A stretch of DNA of 64,000 nt from Nocardia vinacea NBRC 16497 (lineage in GTDB: Bacteria > Actinomycetota > Actinomycetes > Mycobacteriales > Mycobacteriaceae). Shown piece by piece: positions 1-6,757 of the stretch. Position 1 is the first letter of the stretch, and the number at the start of each line of letters is the position of its first letter. Under the pieces are notes generated by a model, which saw only the letters and a list, made by a program, of their open reading frames with translations, was not told where the DNA came from and made no database searches. The translations under genes were made by a program, and so were the position numbers. The stretch covers positions 20,459 to 84,458 of the forward strand of contig NZ_BAGN01000204.1 in the NCBI RefSeq assembly GCF_000308835.1, read 5' to 3'.

Positions 1-2
1 AG

Positions 3-221
3 GCCGATGTCATCGACATCGTGGGCGCGATCAGGACGGCGGTCGTACAGGAGCACGAACTGGCCATCGGCGAGGTGGTGCTGACCCCGGCCGGCCAGGT
101 GCAGAAGACCAGCAGTGGAAAGATCATGCGTTCAGCAGCCAGAAAACGGTATCTGGCAGGCGGATTCGGGACCTGGTCACCGCGCGGCGAAGAACCCGCA
201 GAACTTCGAGCAAGGAGCTGA
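3..221 (+). CDS. C-terminal end of a fatty acyl-AMP/CoA ligase (partial)
   Basis: Only the last 72 codons lie in the window; the gene starts upstream. The visible segment carries the end of an ANL-superfamily adenylating enzyme: a VVLTPAGQVQKTSSGKIMR stretch, with the C-terminal catalytic lysine in TSSGK, followed by RKRYLAGGF. That tail resembles fatty acyl-AMP ligases (FadD/FAAL type) of mycolic-acid actinomycetes, which activate a fatty acid for transfer to an acyl carrier or polyketide/peptide synthase. Its stop is four bases before the thioesterase start, so the two are probably co-transcribed. Assignment to FAAL rather than acyl-CoA ligase is inference, since the insertion that separates them is outside the window. 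Confidence 0.8.
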   Translation, partial: ADVIDIVGAIRTAVVQEHELAIGEVVLTPAGQVQKTSSGKIMRSAARKRYLAGGFGTWSPRGEEPAELRARS

Positions 222-225
222 GCAC

Positions 226-690
226 ATGCAGATCTGGCAAGCGGCAAACCCCGATTTCGAAGCGGCCGTGACAGGCGCGGTGCTCAGCATGCCGGCTGCC
301 CAACATTTGGGTTTCGAATTCGGGCGGGTGGCTCCCGGCGAAGTCGAGATAGTCCAGCCGCATCGCAAGGAACTCACCCAGCACGACGGGTTCTTCCAGG
401 GCGGCGTGCTCGGCTCCCTGGCGGATTTCGCCGCCGGTTCCGCGGCCGGGACCCTGCTGCAGCCGGGATGGGTGAACATGACGATCGACTACACGGTGAA
501 GATCCTCGCCCCGGCGAAGGGCCCGAAGGTCGTCGCCCGCGGCCGGGTGATCAAGCCCGGCGCGCTCATCACGATCGCCGCGGCAGATGTCTACTCGGTC
601 GACGGCGACGGCGAAACACTCTGTGCCACAGCGCTTGTGACCATGCGAAATGTGAAGCTGTTCAAATCGGACCGGGAGGAGCGGCAATGA
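226..690 (+). CDS. PaaI-type hotdog-fold thioesterase
   Basis: The 154-residue protein has the single hotdog-domain length of PaaI/YdiI thioesterases. The signature is the QHDGFFQGGVLGSLADFAAGSAA region, where the small residues and the Asp of the long helix sit, followed by the strand VNMTIDYTVKILAPAKG. Such enzymes hydrolyse acyl-CoA or acyl-ACP thioesters in the cytoplasm. The chosen ATG follows the ligase stop directly, and the stop overlaps the P450 start (ATGA). A longer in-frame extension upstream would run into the ligase gene and is rejected. In this operon it could free or proofread the acyl chain activated by the ligase; that role is inference. Confidence 0.85.
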   Translation: MQIWQAANPDFEAAVTGAVLSMPAAQHLGFEFGRVAPGEVEIVQPHRKELTQHDGFFQGGVLGSLADFAAGSAAGTLLQPGWVNMTIDYTVKILAPAKGPKVVARGRVIKPGALITIAAADVYSVDGDGETLCATALVTMRNVKLFKSDREERQ

Positions 691-1895
691 CCTCCGACGC
701 ATTCGTCTTCGACCCGTTCGCCGCGGGCTTCGCCGCGGATCCTTATCCCCACTATGCCCGGCTGCGCACCACCGCACCCACTCACGAGCATCCACTCGGG
801 TTCTGGATCGTGTCGAAGTACGAGGATGTCGCCGGGCTGCAGCGGTCGGCGCAGTCCGTCGACGAGCAGTACTTGACCCGGCTGCCGTCGTGGAAGAGTG
901 ACAGCAGCAGGCTCGGCAAAGAAAACCGCATGATGCGCGGACTATCCATGCTGGACCGGGATCCGCCCGATCACACCCGCCTGCGCCGCCTCGTCGCCAA
1001 GGCGTTCACAGCCCGCGCGATCGAGGCGTTGCAGTCCAGGGTCGAGGCACTCGTCGACGCCGCCCTGGACCGCATCGCCGAGGCGGGCACCGCGGATGTC
1101 GTTGCGGAACTGGCATTTCCGGTGCCGTTCGGGATCATCTCGGAGATGCTGGGTGTCCCGGTAGTGGAGCACACCCGGCTGCGCGAACTCACCGCGATTC
1201 TGGTGCTGGCATTGGAACCCCTTCCCGATCCTGCCCTGCAGGCCAAGGTCCGATCGGCCAACCAGGAACTGTTCGCCATGGTCGGCGAACTGGTCCGCTG
1301 GAAACGCGCCACTCCCGGGGACGACCTACTGACCAGGCTCATCACCGCGGAACACGAGGGCGATGTCTTGAGCGAGGACGAACTGGTCGCCCAGGTCATG
1401 CTGCTCTACATCGCGGGCCACGAAACGACCGTGAATCATCTCGCGGGCGGGATCCTCGCCCTGCTACGCCATCCCGAACAGGCTCGTCGGCTACGAGAAG
1501 ACCTGGGACTGGCCGACAACGCCGTCGCGGAACTGCTCAGATATGACACTCCGGTGCAACTGATGCGCCGAATCACCGTCGAACCCGTTGCCATCGGCGG
1601 CGCGGAGATTCCGCCCGGCAATTTGGTGATCGCCTGTGTCGCCGCCGCCAATCGTGATCCGGAATTCTGGGGCGCCGACGGCGACGAATTGCGCCTCGAC
1701 CGGCCGAACGCGCAGCAGAACCTCTCGTTCGGCGCGGGTATCCATCACTGCCTGGGTGCGGCGCTGGTTCGGCTCGAGGCCCGAGTCGCCTTCTCGCGCT
1801 TCGTGCAGCGCTTCCCCGACGCCGGCATCGAGGAACTGCGCTGGAACGGCCGGATCAATGTGCGTGGCCCCGCCGAACTGTCGATCTCGGTGTAG
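687..1895 (+). CDS. Cytochrome P450
   Basis: A 402-residue soluble bacterial P450, the normal length. It has the I-helix oxygen-activation motif AGHETT (about residue 239), the K-helix ExxR in ELLRYD, and the haem-binding loop FGAGIHHCLGAALVRLEAR with the proximal cysteine about 350 residues in. It begins with the usual DPFAAGFAADPYPHYARLR lead-in. The ATG overlaps the thioesterase stop by one base pair step (ATGA), with GGAGGAG upstream. It probably hydroxylates an acyl or small hydrophobic substrate made by its operon; the substrate cannot be told from sequence. It needs a ferredoxin and reductase, and none is encoded nearby. Confidence 0.93.
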   Translation: MTSDAFVFDPFAAGFAADPYPHYARLRTTAPTHEHPLGFWIVSKYEDVAGLQRSAQSVDEQYLTRLPSWKSDSSRLGKENRMMRGLSMLDRDPPDHTRLRRLVAKAFTARAIEALQSRVEALVDAALDRIAEAGTADVVAELAFPVPFGIISEMLGVPVVEHTRLRELTAILVLALEPLPDPALQAKVRSANQELFAMVGELVRWKRATPGDDLLTRLITAEHEGDVLSEDELVAQVMLLYIAGHETTVNHLAGGILALLRHPEQARRLREDLGLADNAVAELLRYDTPVQLMRRITVEPVAIGGAEIPPGNLVIACVAAANRDPEFWGADGDELRLDRPNAQQNLSFGAGIHHCLGAALVRLEARVAFSRFVQRFPDAGIEELRWNGRINVRGPAELSISV

Positions 1896-1925
1896 CACAT
1901 AGTTTTTCGGGAGACGGACAGAGGC

Positions 1926-2750
1926 ATGCCGACAATCACGATCGATGGCGCACCGATCGCCTACACCGACACCGGAGCCCCGGCCGGCCGGCCGGAGGCG
2001 GCTACCGTGATGTTCGGTCACGGACTGCTGTTCGGCGGCTGGATGTTCCAGCCACAGATCGAGGTCCTGCGTGAGCACTACCGCTGCATCACGATCGACT
2101 GGCGGGGACAGGGCGCGAGTCCGGCAACCACCCGCGGCTACGACATGGACACCCTCACCGGTGACGCCGCCGCGGTGATCCGCCGCCTCGAAGTCGCTCC
2201 GGTGCACTGGGTCGGTCTGTCCATGGGCGGTTTCATCGGGCAGCGAATCGCGGCGCGTCACGGAGCGCTACTGCGCACACTGACGTTGCTGGACAGCAGC
2301 GCCGAGCCAGAAGATTCGAACAAGATCGGCGAATACAAGCGGCTGGCGCTCGCATTGCGACTGTTCGGCGCCCGACCGATCCTCGGCAAGATCGAACCCC
2401 ACCTATTCGGTCCGAGTTTCCTCGCGAACCCCGCCAACAGACCCGCGATCGACAAGTGGGCCGCCCGCCTAGGGCGCTGCGATCGTGCGGCCGTGCGCAA
2501 GGCGGTCCTCGGCGTTGCCGATCGTGCGTCGGTCGAGCATGAGATCACCGCCATCACGATGCCGACGCTCGTCGTCGTCGGCGCCGACGACACAGCGACG
2601 CCGCCTGCACGATCCGAGCGTATCGCCGAGTTGATCCCGGCCGCTCGACTGCACACCATCGCCGATTGTGGCCACACCAGCAGTTTGGAACAGCCGACGG
2701 CGATCACGGTACTGCTAAGGGATTTTCTCGGCACCATCGACGGATCCTGA
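1926..2750 (+). CDS. Alpha/beta-hydrolase fold protein
   Basis: The 274-residue protein is a canonical alpha/beta hydrolase. It has an oxyanion-hole segment FGHGLLFGGWMF, the nucleophile elbow GLSMGGF (Ser about residue 99), an acidic residue in VVGADDTATPP and the catalytic histidine in DCGHTSSLEQP. It starts 30 bases after the P450 with a short GAGG just before the ATG. It is likely an esterase, lactonase or C-C hydrolase acting on the P450 product; the exact reaction is unknown. It is the last gene of the run, as the next gene is 131 bases on and unrelated. Confidence 0.88.
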   Translation: MPTITIDGAPIAYTDTGAPAGRPEAATVMFGHGLLFGGWMFQPQIEVLREHYRCITIDWRGQGASPATTRGYDMDTLTGDAAAVIRRLEVAPVHWVGLSMGGFIGQRIAARHGALLRTLTLLDSSAEPEDSNKIGEYKRLALALRLFGARPILGKIEPHLFGPSFLANPANRPAIDKWAARLGRCDRAAVRKAVLGVADRASVEHEITAITMPTLVVVGADDTATPPARSERIAELIPAARLHTIADCGHTSSLEQPTAITVLLRDFLGTIDGS

Positions 2751-2881
2751 TCGCCGGCCATGAGTCGACCGATTGACCAGCGAGCAGACACCGGACAAGA
2801 TGAATCATGGGTGACTGTCGGATGTACGAATGTCGAATTGCTCGATGCCTGTCGGGACGGACGGCCTGACGCGAGCATCGA

Positions 2882-3103
2882 GTGCATGACGAATCCGATG
2901 TGGCCCAGGCGCGCGTCTTCTACGGATTGCTCGAAGCCGAGGCCGCTGCCCTGGATGCGATGCTGCGAACCCAGCTGACCCGGCGCGGGGCACCGCGGGC
3001 GACCACCGAGGCCCGGTTGCTGGATCGGGACATGCGCGAGGTGCGCCGCTGCTTGGATCAGTTGCTCGACCGATTTCCGGAACTGGGCCCGAACGAGCGC
3101 TGA
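2882..3103 (+). CDS. Small conserved-looking helical protein, function unknown
   Basis: A 73-residue reading frame with strong G/C at third positions, as in neighbouring real genes. It begins at a GTG with only a weak upstream Shine-Dalgarno. The product is charged and predicted helical (repeated Glu/Arg/Leu heptad-like runs such as EAEAAALDAMLRTQL and RRCLDQLLDRF), with no recognisable domain or signal peptide. It could be a small regulatory or toxin-antitoxin-like protein but nothing in the sequence shows this. An overlapping ATG four bases downstream lies in another frame and is not preferred because the codon bias there is poor. Confidence 0.5.
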   Translation: MHDESDVAQARVFYGLLEAEAAALDAMLRTQLTRRGAPRATTEARLLDRDMREVRRCLDQLLDRFPELGPNER

Positions 3104-3283
3104 GATCCGCTCGCCGACTGGCTCCGCCCAGCTGCGGGTTGGAACATGTCAGCCGGTTCGGCACCTCGATATCAGGGCGTGGCAAGGGATGCTCCAGCTG
3201 CGACCGCGCCACCCGCTGCTGCTGACCCGCCGCGTCGAATGCCGTGCTGGAGGTCCGCAGTTGTCGGCCCGGCGGCATGGTGG

Positions 3284-3299
3284 CTATAGTTTTATATAG
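3284..3299. promoter_or_regulatory. AT-rich inverted repeat upstream of the SDR gene
   Basis: CTATA and TATAG form five-base arms around a six-base spacer in an otherwise GC-rich 230-base gap. It lies 34 bases before the SDR start, where a -10 region or a repressor operator would be expected. No dedicated regulator gene adjoins it. Confidence 0.4.
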
Positions 3300-3333
3300 T
3301 CAGCTGAGACGCGAACGAATCAGGAAGGCAGAC

Positions 3334-4035
3334 ATGACCAGAATCGAAGGTGCTATCGCCCTGGTGACCGGCGGGCAACGCGGCCTCGGCCGAGCATTCG
3401 CCGAGGAGCTCCTGGCGCGTGGCGCGGCCAAGGTCTACGCCACCGCCCGCAAGCCCGAGGCGGACGACGACTCTCGCATCGTCCCGCTCGAATTGGAGGT
3501 TACCGACCCGGATTCGGTTGCGGCCGTGGCGGATCGGGCCACTGATGTGAACATCGTCATCAACAACGCGGGTGTACTGCGCCCGGCGCCGCTACTGCAT
3601 GCCGAAATGGCCGATGTGGTCGAAACATTCGAGACCAACGTCTTCGGCCCCCTGCGCATCGCCCAGGCCTTCGCCCCCATTCTCGCCGCCAACGGTGGTG
3701 GCGCCCTGGTGGATATCCACTCCGTGCTGTCCTGGAGCTCAGGGGCGGCGGCCTACGGTGCGTCGAAGGCAGCCCTGTGGTCTCTGACCAACTCCCTGCG
3801 CATCGAACTGGCGGCGCAGGGTACCCAGGTCGTCGGTATCCACCTCGGCTTCGCCGAGACCGACATGGTGAAGGGGATGGATGTCGTCAAGCTCAGCCCC
3901 GCCGCGGTCGCCGCCGCGGTCGCCGACGGCCTGGAACAGGGTGTGCACGAAGTTCTTGTCGATGAGTTCACCCGGCAGGTGAAGGCGTCCCTCTCCGGTC
4001 CCGTCGAAAACCTCGTCCTTCCCTTCCGTCGCTGA
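3334..4035 (+). CDS. Short-chain dehydrogenase/reductase
   Basis: A 233-residue classical SDR of usual length. It shows the NAD(P)-binding glycine motif TGGQRGLG at the N terminus, the NNAG motif near residue 83, a catalytic Ser in the HSVLSWS region, and the YGASK active site (Tyr and Lys about residues 141-145). The Arg in YATARKP after beta-2 would favour NADP. The start was set at ATGACCAG, with AGGAAGG upstream, rather than at an upstream start lacking a ribosome site. It is 28 bases before a tautomerase gene, so the two form an operon; the substrate is unknown. Confidence 0.9.
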   Translation: MTRIEGAIALVTGGQRGLGRAFAEELLARGAAKVYATARKPEADDDSRIVPLELEVTDPDSVAAVADRATDVNIVINNAGVLRPAPLLHAEMADVVETFETNVFGPLRIAQAFAPILAANGGGALVDIHSVLSWSSGAAAYGASKAALWSLTNSLRIELAAQGTQVVGIHLGFAETDMVKGMDVVKLSPAAVAAAVADGLEQGVHEVLVDEFTRQVKASLSGPVENLVLPFRR

Positions 4036-4063
4036 GACACCGCTTCACCCAAAGGAATTCGCC

Positions 4064-4486
4064 ATGCCGCTCTGGCACATCTACCACCCCGCGAACACCT
4101 ACACCCCCGAGGACAAGCAAAGCTTCGCCCGGGACATCACCGCCTACTACGCCCGCGTCGGCCTCCCGGAGTTCTACGCCGTAGCCCTCTTCCACGAACT
4201 GCCCGCCGACTCCTTCTACGTGGGTGGTAAACCCACCGCCGCCTCGGTGCGCATCACCATCGACCACCTCGCCCGGCAACTCGACGACCCTGAAATGCGA
4301 AAGCGCATGACGCGCGGCCTCGACACGCTCATGGCCCCCTATACGCACGACCGTGGCCTGCACCTCGAATTCAATATCAACGAGGTCGCCCGTGACACCT
4401 GGATGATCGCTGGTCTCTTCCCGCCGCCGATCGGCGGCGATATCGAGCAGACCTGGGCCAAGGAGAACAAACCCATCCCGTACTGA
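4064..4486 (+). CDS. Tautomerase-superfamily protein (cis-CaaD / Tautomerase_3-like)
   Basis: A 140-residue protein that starts MPLWHIYHP, so removal of Met would expose the catalytic N-terminal proline typical of the tautomerase superfamily. Length and layout (two beta-alpha-beta units in one chain) match the cis-3-chloroacrylic acid dehalogenase/Tautomerase_3 group rather than the 62-residue 4-oxalocrotonate tautomerases. A later FNINEVARDTWMIAG segment fits the conserved C-terminal part. AAAGGAA precedes the ATG. Partnership with the preceding SDR suggests a shared catabolic or detoxifying pathway, but the actual substrate is not evident. Confidence 0.82.
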   Translation: MPLWHIYHPANTYTPEDKQSFARDITAYYARVGLPEFYAVALFHELPADSFYVGGKPTAASVRITIDHLARQLDDPEMRKRMTRGLDTLMAPYTHDRGLHLEFNINEVARDTWMIAGLFPPPIGGDIEQTWAKENKPIPY

Positions 4487-4647
4487 AGTCGGCGGCGGCG
4501 CACTTGTCCGAGGTATCGGATTCGCCAGGCGCACTGGGCTTTCCACCGCACCTGCGCGGCTCGATGGTCTCCGCCGCCGAGCTTTTCGATCAATCGACGG
4601 TCGAGTCCGTCGTCACCGCGATGACCACCGCGCTGGAGGCGATGTGA
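4487..4647 (+). pseudogene. Remnant of an NRPS condensation domain C-terminus
   Basis: Directly after the tautomerase stop, one frame reads about 53 codons to a TGA and ends GFPPHLRGSMVSAAELFDQS then TVESVVTAMTTALEAM. The AAELFDQSTVES portion closely parallels the end of the third condensation domain of the nearby giant NRPS (AADLFDESTVRS followed by FVDRFVRVLDAV). There is no start codon with a ribosome site and no remaining catalytic part. This is a decayed scrap of an NRPS gene, left by deletion or recombination. It could have been contributed by a former cluster extending left. Confidence 0.6.
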
Positions 4648-4652
4648 AGAAG

Positions 4653-5153
4653 TCAGCGCCCGGTGGTGCCGTCGATCAGTTCGCGCAGGATGTCCGCGTG
4701 GCCGGCGTGGCGGCCGGTCTCCTCGATCATGTGGGTGAGTGCCCAGCGGAGGCTGGGAGCGGGACGGTCCGGCCGCGATCGAGGGACCGGTGCGCCGAGA
4801 TCGGTACAGCCGTCGAGTATTTCGTTGGCACGCTCGACCGCATCTCGGTAGCGGGCGACCACATCGGCCACGCTGTCGGCTGGTGATGCCTGAAACGTCG
4901 CCTGCCAGTCGGTGACGTTGTCCCCGAGGAACATCGAGCGTTCGACGAAAGTCAGGTGCTCGAGCAGTCCGAGCAGGTTCGTGCCCGACGGCACCGCGGC
5001 TGTTCGCACCTGCGGTTCGGGGGCACCGTCCACCTTCGCGGCGATCGAGGCCCGGAGGTAATCGAGGAATCCGCGCAGGATTTCGGTCTCGCTGCTTCCG
5101 GTCCGGGGCGGTGGGGTGTCGCCGCGGCGTCTGCGGCGCGTGGTGGTACTCAT
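4653..5153 (-). CDS. DinB / DUF664-family protein
   Basis: A 166-residue protein of the DinB-like four-helix fold, DUF664 type. The characteristic C-terminal run LTHMIEETGRHAGHADILRE carries histidines that, with an earlier histidine in LLEHLTF, form the family metal site. Members act as thiol-dependent (mycothiol or bacillithiol) transferases or have no known activity. The start follows GGAGG at good spacing; a longer upstream start lacks this signal. The N-terminal Arg-rich tail (STTTRRRRRG) is probably disordered. It overlaps no neighbour and appears monocistronic. The NRPS remnant ends just beyond its 3' end. Confidence 0.85.
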   Translation of the reverse strand: MSTTTRRRRRGDTPPPRTGSSETEILRGFLDYLRASIAAKVDGAPEPQVRTAAVPSGTNLLGLLEHLTFVERSMFLGDNVTDWQATFQASPADSVADVVARYRDAVERANEILDGCTDLGAPVPRSRPDRPAPSLRWALTHMIEETGRHAGHADILRELIDGTTGR

Positions 5154-5274
5154 CAAGCCTCCTGTGGTCGGCACGCGCCCAGTCTTGCCACGCTCACCAC
5201 GATCCGGCACGCCAACTTGCTGTTCCGGCAAGGTGGCCTCGTGGCGTCGGCGATGAGCTCAGCGAAATAACCTG

Positions 5275-5940
5275 TCAGTGCTGTGTTTCGGCGGCGGTCC
5301 GCAGGTCGGCCAGCCAGGCCTCGAGGCCCGCACCGAGAAAGTGGGTGGAGGTCGGCACGTCCGCTTCGACCTGGGCTCCGTTCCAGTTCTCCTCGGTGCG
5401 CACCAGGACGCCGCCGTCCACCGGGGTGAAGGTCCAGACATGAATTCCGCCGTCGATGCCCATCCCATCACCGATCGCCGGTCCGCTCCAGCGGATGCAC
5501 CGGGCGGGCTGCAGCTGCTGGACGGTGGAGGTGATTGTCAGGGTGGTCGCGGGGGTCGTGGCGGTGGCGGGGGCGGGTGTGGTCCACCGGAATTGCGAAC
5601 CAGCCTGCAGCGGCCCCGAATCCAGACGTTCGATGCTGGTGACGGGCTTCTGCCAGGACGGCCAGCGTTCAACGTCGGTCTGCAGATTCCAGACGGCATC
5701 CAGCGGTGCTTTGATCACGGCCTCGGTCCGGTAGTGAATCGGGGCGGCGGTGTCGATGCCCGCACCCTCGCAAGTCGGCGGAGCCGAGTCGGCTGGGCCG
5801 TCGGCATGCGCAGAGGTGACCGTGGCGCCCAGGAATGCGGCGGTCAGCGCGATCCCGAGCAGAGCGGCCCGCCCGCGGCGATGGATGGTGCCGGACTCCG
5901 CGTGCGCCTTCGGTGTGGCGGACAGGCGAGTGTCGTTCAT
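5275..5940 (-). CDS. Secreted SRPBCC (polyketide cyclase/START-like) protein
   Basis: A 221-residue protein with a twin-Arg-poor Sec-type signal: basic HRRGRAAL, a hydrophobic LGIALTAAFLGATV core and an SAHADG cleavage region. It is followed by an SRPBCC fold beginning IHYRTEAVIKAPLDAVWNLQ and a DVERWPSW segment, typical of cyclase/dehydrase-like lipid or small-molecule binding proteins. The start was placed at the ATG preceded by GAGGAG, five codons inside the longest frame. It is divergent from a TetR gene, with a palindrome between, so it is probably the regulator's target. Its ligand is unknown; secretion of an SRPBCC domain is less common than a cytosolic one. Confidence 0.82.
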   Translation of the reverse strand: MNDTRLSATPKAHAESGTIHRRGRAALLGIALTAAFLGATVTSAHADGPADSAPPTCEGAGIDTAAPIHYRTEAVIKAPLDAVWNLQTDVERWPSWQKPVTSIERLDSGPLQAGSQFRWTTPAPATATTPATTLTITSTVQQLQPARCIRWSGPAIGDGMGIDGGIHVWTFTPVDGGVLVRTEENWNGAQVEADVPTSTHFLGAGLEAWLADLRTAAETQH

Positions 5941-5966
5941 GGTTCTGCTCCTCATCTACGGGCTCA

Positions 5967-5980
5967 CACAAAAGTTTGTG
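5967..5980. promoter_or_regulatory. Palindrome in the SRPBCC/TetR divergent promoter
   Basis: CACAAA and TTTGTG are perfect six-base arms with an AG spacer. The site lies 27 bases upstream of the SRPBCC start and about 110 bases before tetR, in an AT-rich divergent gap. This is the usual place for an autoregulatory TetR operator. Confidence 0.5.
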
Positions 5981-6091
5981 AGCATCTATTGCAATGGTGA
6001 GATGGTATAACGCTTTCTTGGTGAGAGGCAAGAGCAAAAGTGATACCTTCTAACCGAAGATCGTGACGCACAGCCGGAAAGGGAGCGGCCC

Positions 6092-6739
6092 ATGGCAAAC
6101 CCAGGTGCGAAGACCCCGCGGGAGCGCTATCGAGTGCAGATGCGGGCGGAAATCAAGCAATGCGCCTGGCAGCAGATCGCCACGGCGGGGGCGTCCGCGC
6201 TGTCGCTGAACGCCATCGCCAAACAGGTGGGCATGAGCGGCCCCGCTCTGTACCGGTACTTCGCCAGCCGCGACGAACTGATCACCGAACTCATTCGCGA
6301 CGCCTACCGCAGCCTCGCCGACACCTTGCGCGCGGCCCGAGAATCCGGCGCCGACCTGGCCGGACTGGCCTACGCGCTACGGGAGTGGGCCTTGGCCGAC
6401 CCCCAGCGATACTTCCTCATCTACGGCACGCCCGTCCCCGGGTACCACGCACCCGACGACACCACCGAGATTTCGAACGAGATCATGACGATGCTGATCG
6501 AGGCATTCTCCGCGCTGCCCGCGGACTTACCGGCGACACCGTTCGACACCCACCTCGAACGCCATCGCCGATGGGCCGCCGACCGCTCGGTACCAACCAC
6601 AGCTCTGCACCGAGCGGTGTCCTTCTGGACCCGGCTGCACGGTGTCCTCTCCCTCGAACTCGCCGGACATTTCACCGGAATGGAATTCGACCCGGCCCTA
6701 CTGTTCGCCGATGAACTCGACGCCCTCATCACACACTGA
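6092..6739 (+). CDS. TetR/AcrR-family transcriptional regulator
   Basis: A 215-residue one-domain repressor of normal length. The N-terminal HTH reads LSLNAIAKQVGMSGPALYRYFASRDELITELI (residues about 38-70), the standard TetR recognition helix with ALYRYF. The C-terminal half, including RYFLIYGTPVPGY and FWTRLHGVLSLELAGHF, fits the WHG-type ligand-binding domain. AAAGGGAG lies just before the ATG. It is divergent from the secreted SRPBCC gene and convergent with the NRPS gene (18-base gap). It most likely represses the SRPBCC gene and itself. A link to NRPS regulation is possible but not shown. Confidence 0.92.
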   Translation: MANPGAKTPRERYRVQMRAEIKQCAWQQIATAGASALSLNAIAKQVGMSGPALYRYFASRDELITELIRDAYRSLADTLRAARESGADLAGLAYALREWALADPQRYFLIYGTPVPGYHAPDDTTEISNEIMTMLIEAFSALPADLPATPFDTHLERHRRWAADRSVPTTALHRAVSFWTRLHGVLSLELAGHFTGMEFDPALLFADELDALITH

Positions 6740-6757
6740 TCACGCCGCAGCAGCGTG

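Noticed and set aside
124..795. Minus-strand frame opposite the thioesterase
   Set aside because: Antisense shadow; the thioesterase and P450 on the plus strand have motifs and translational coupling.
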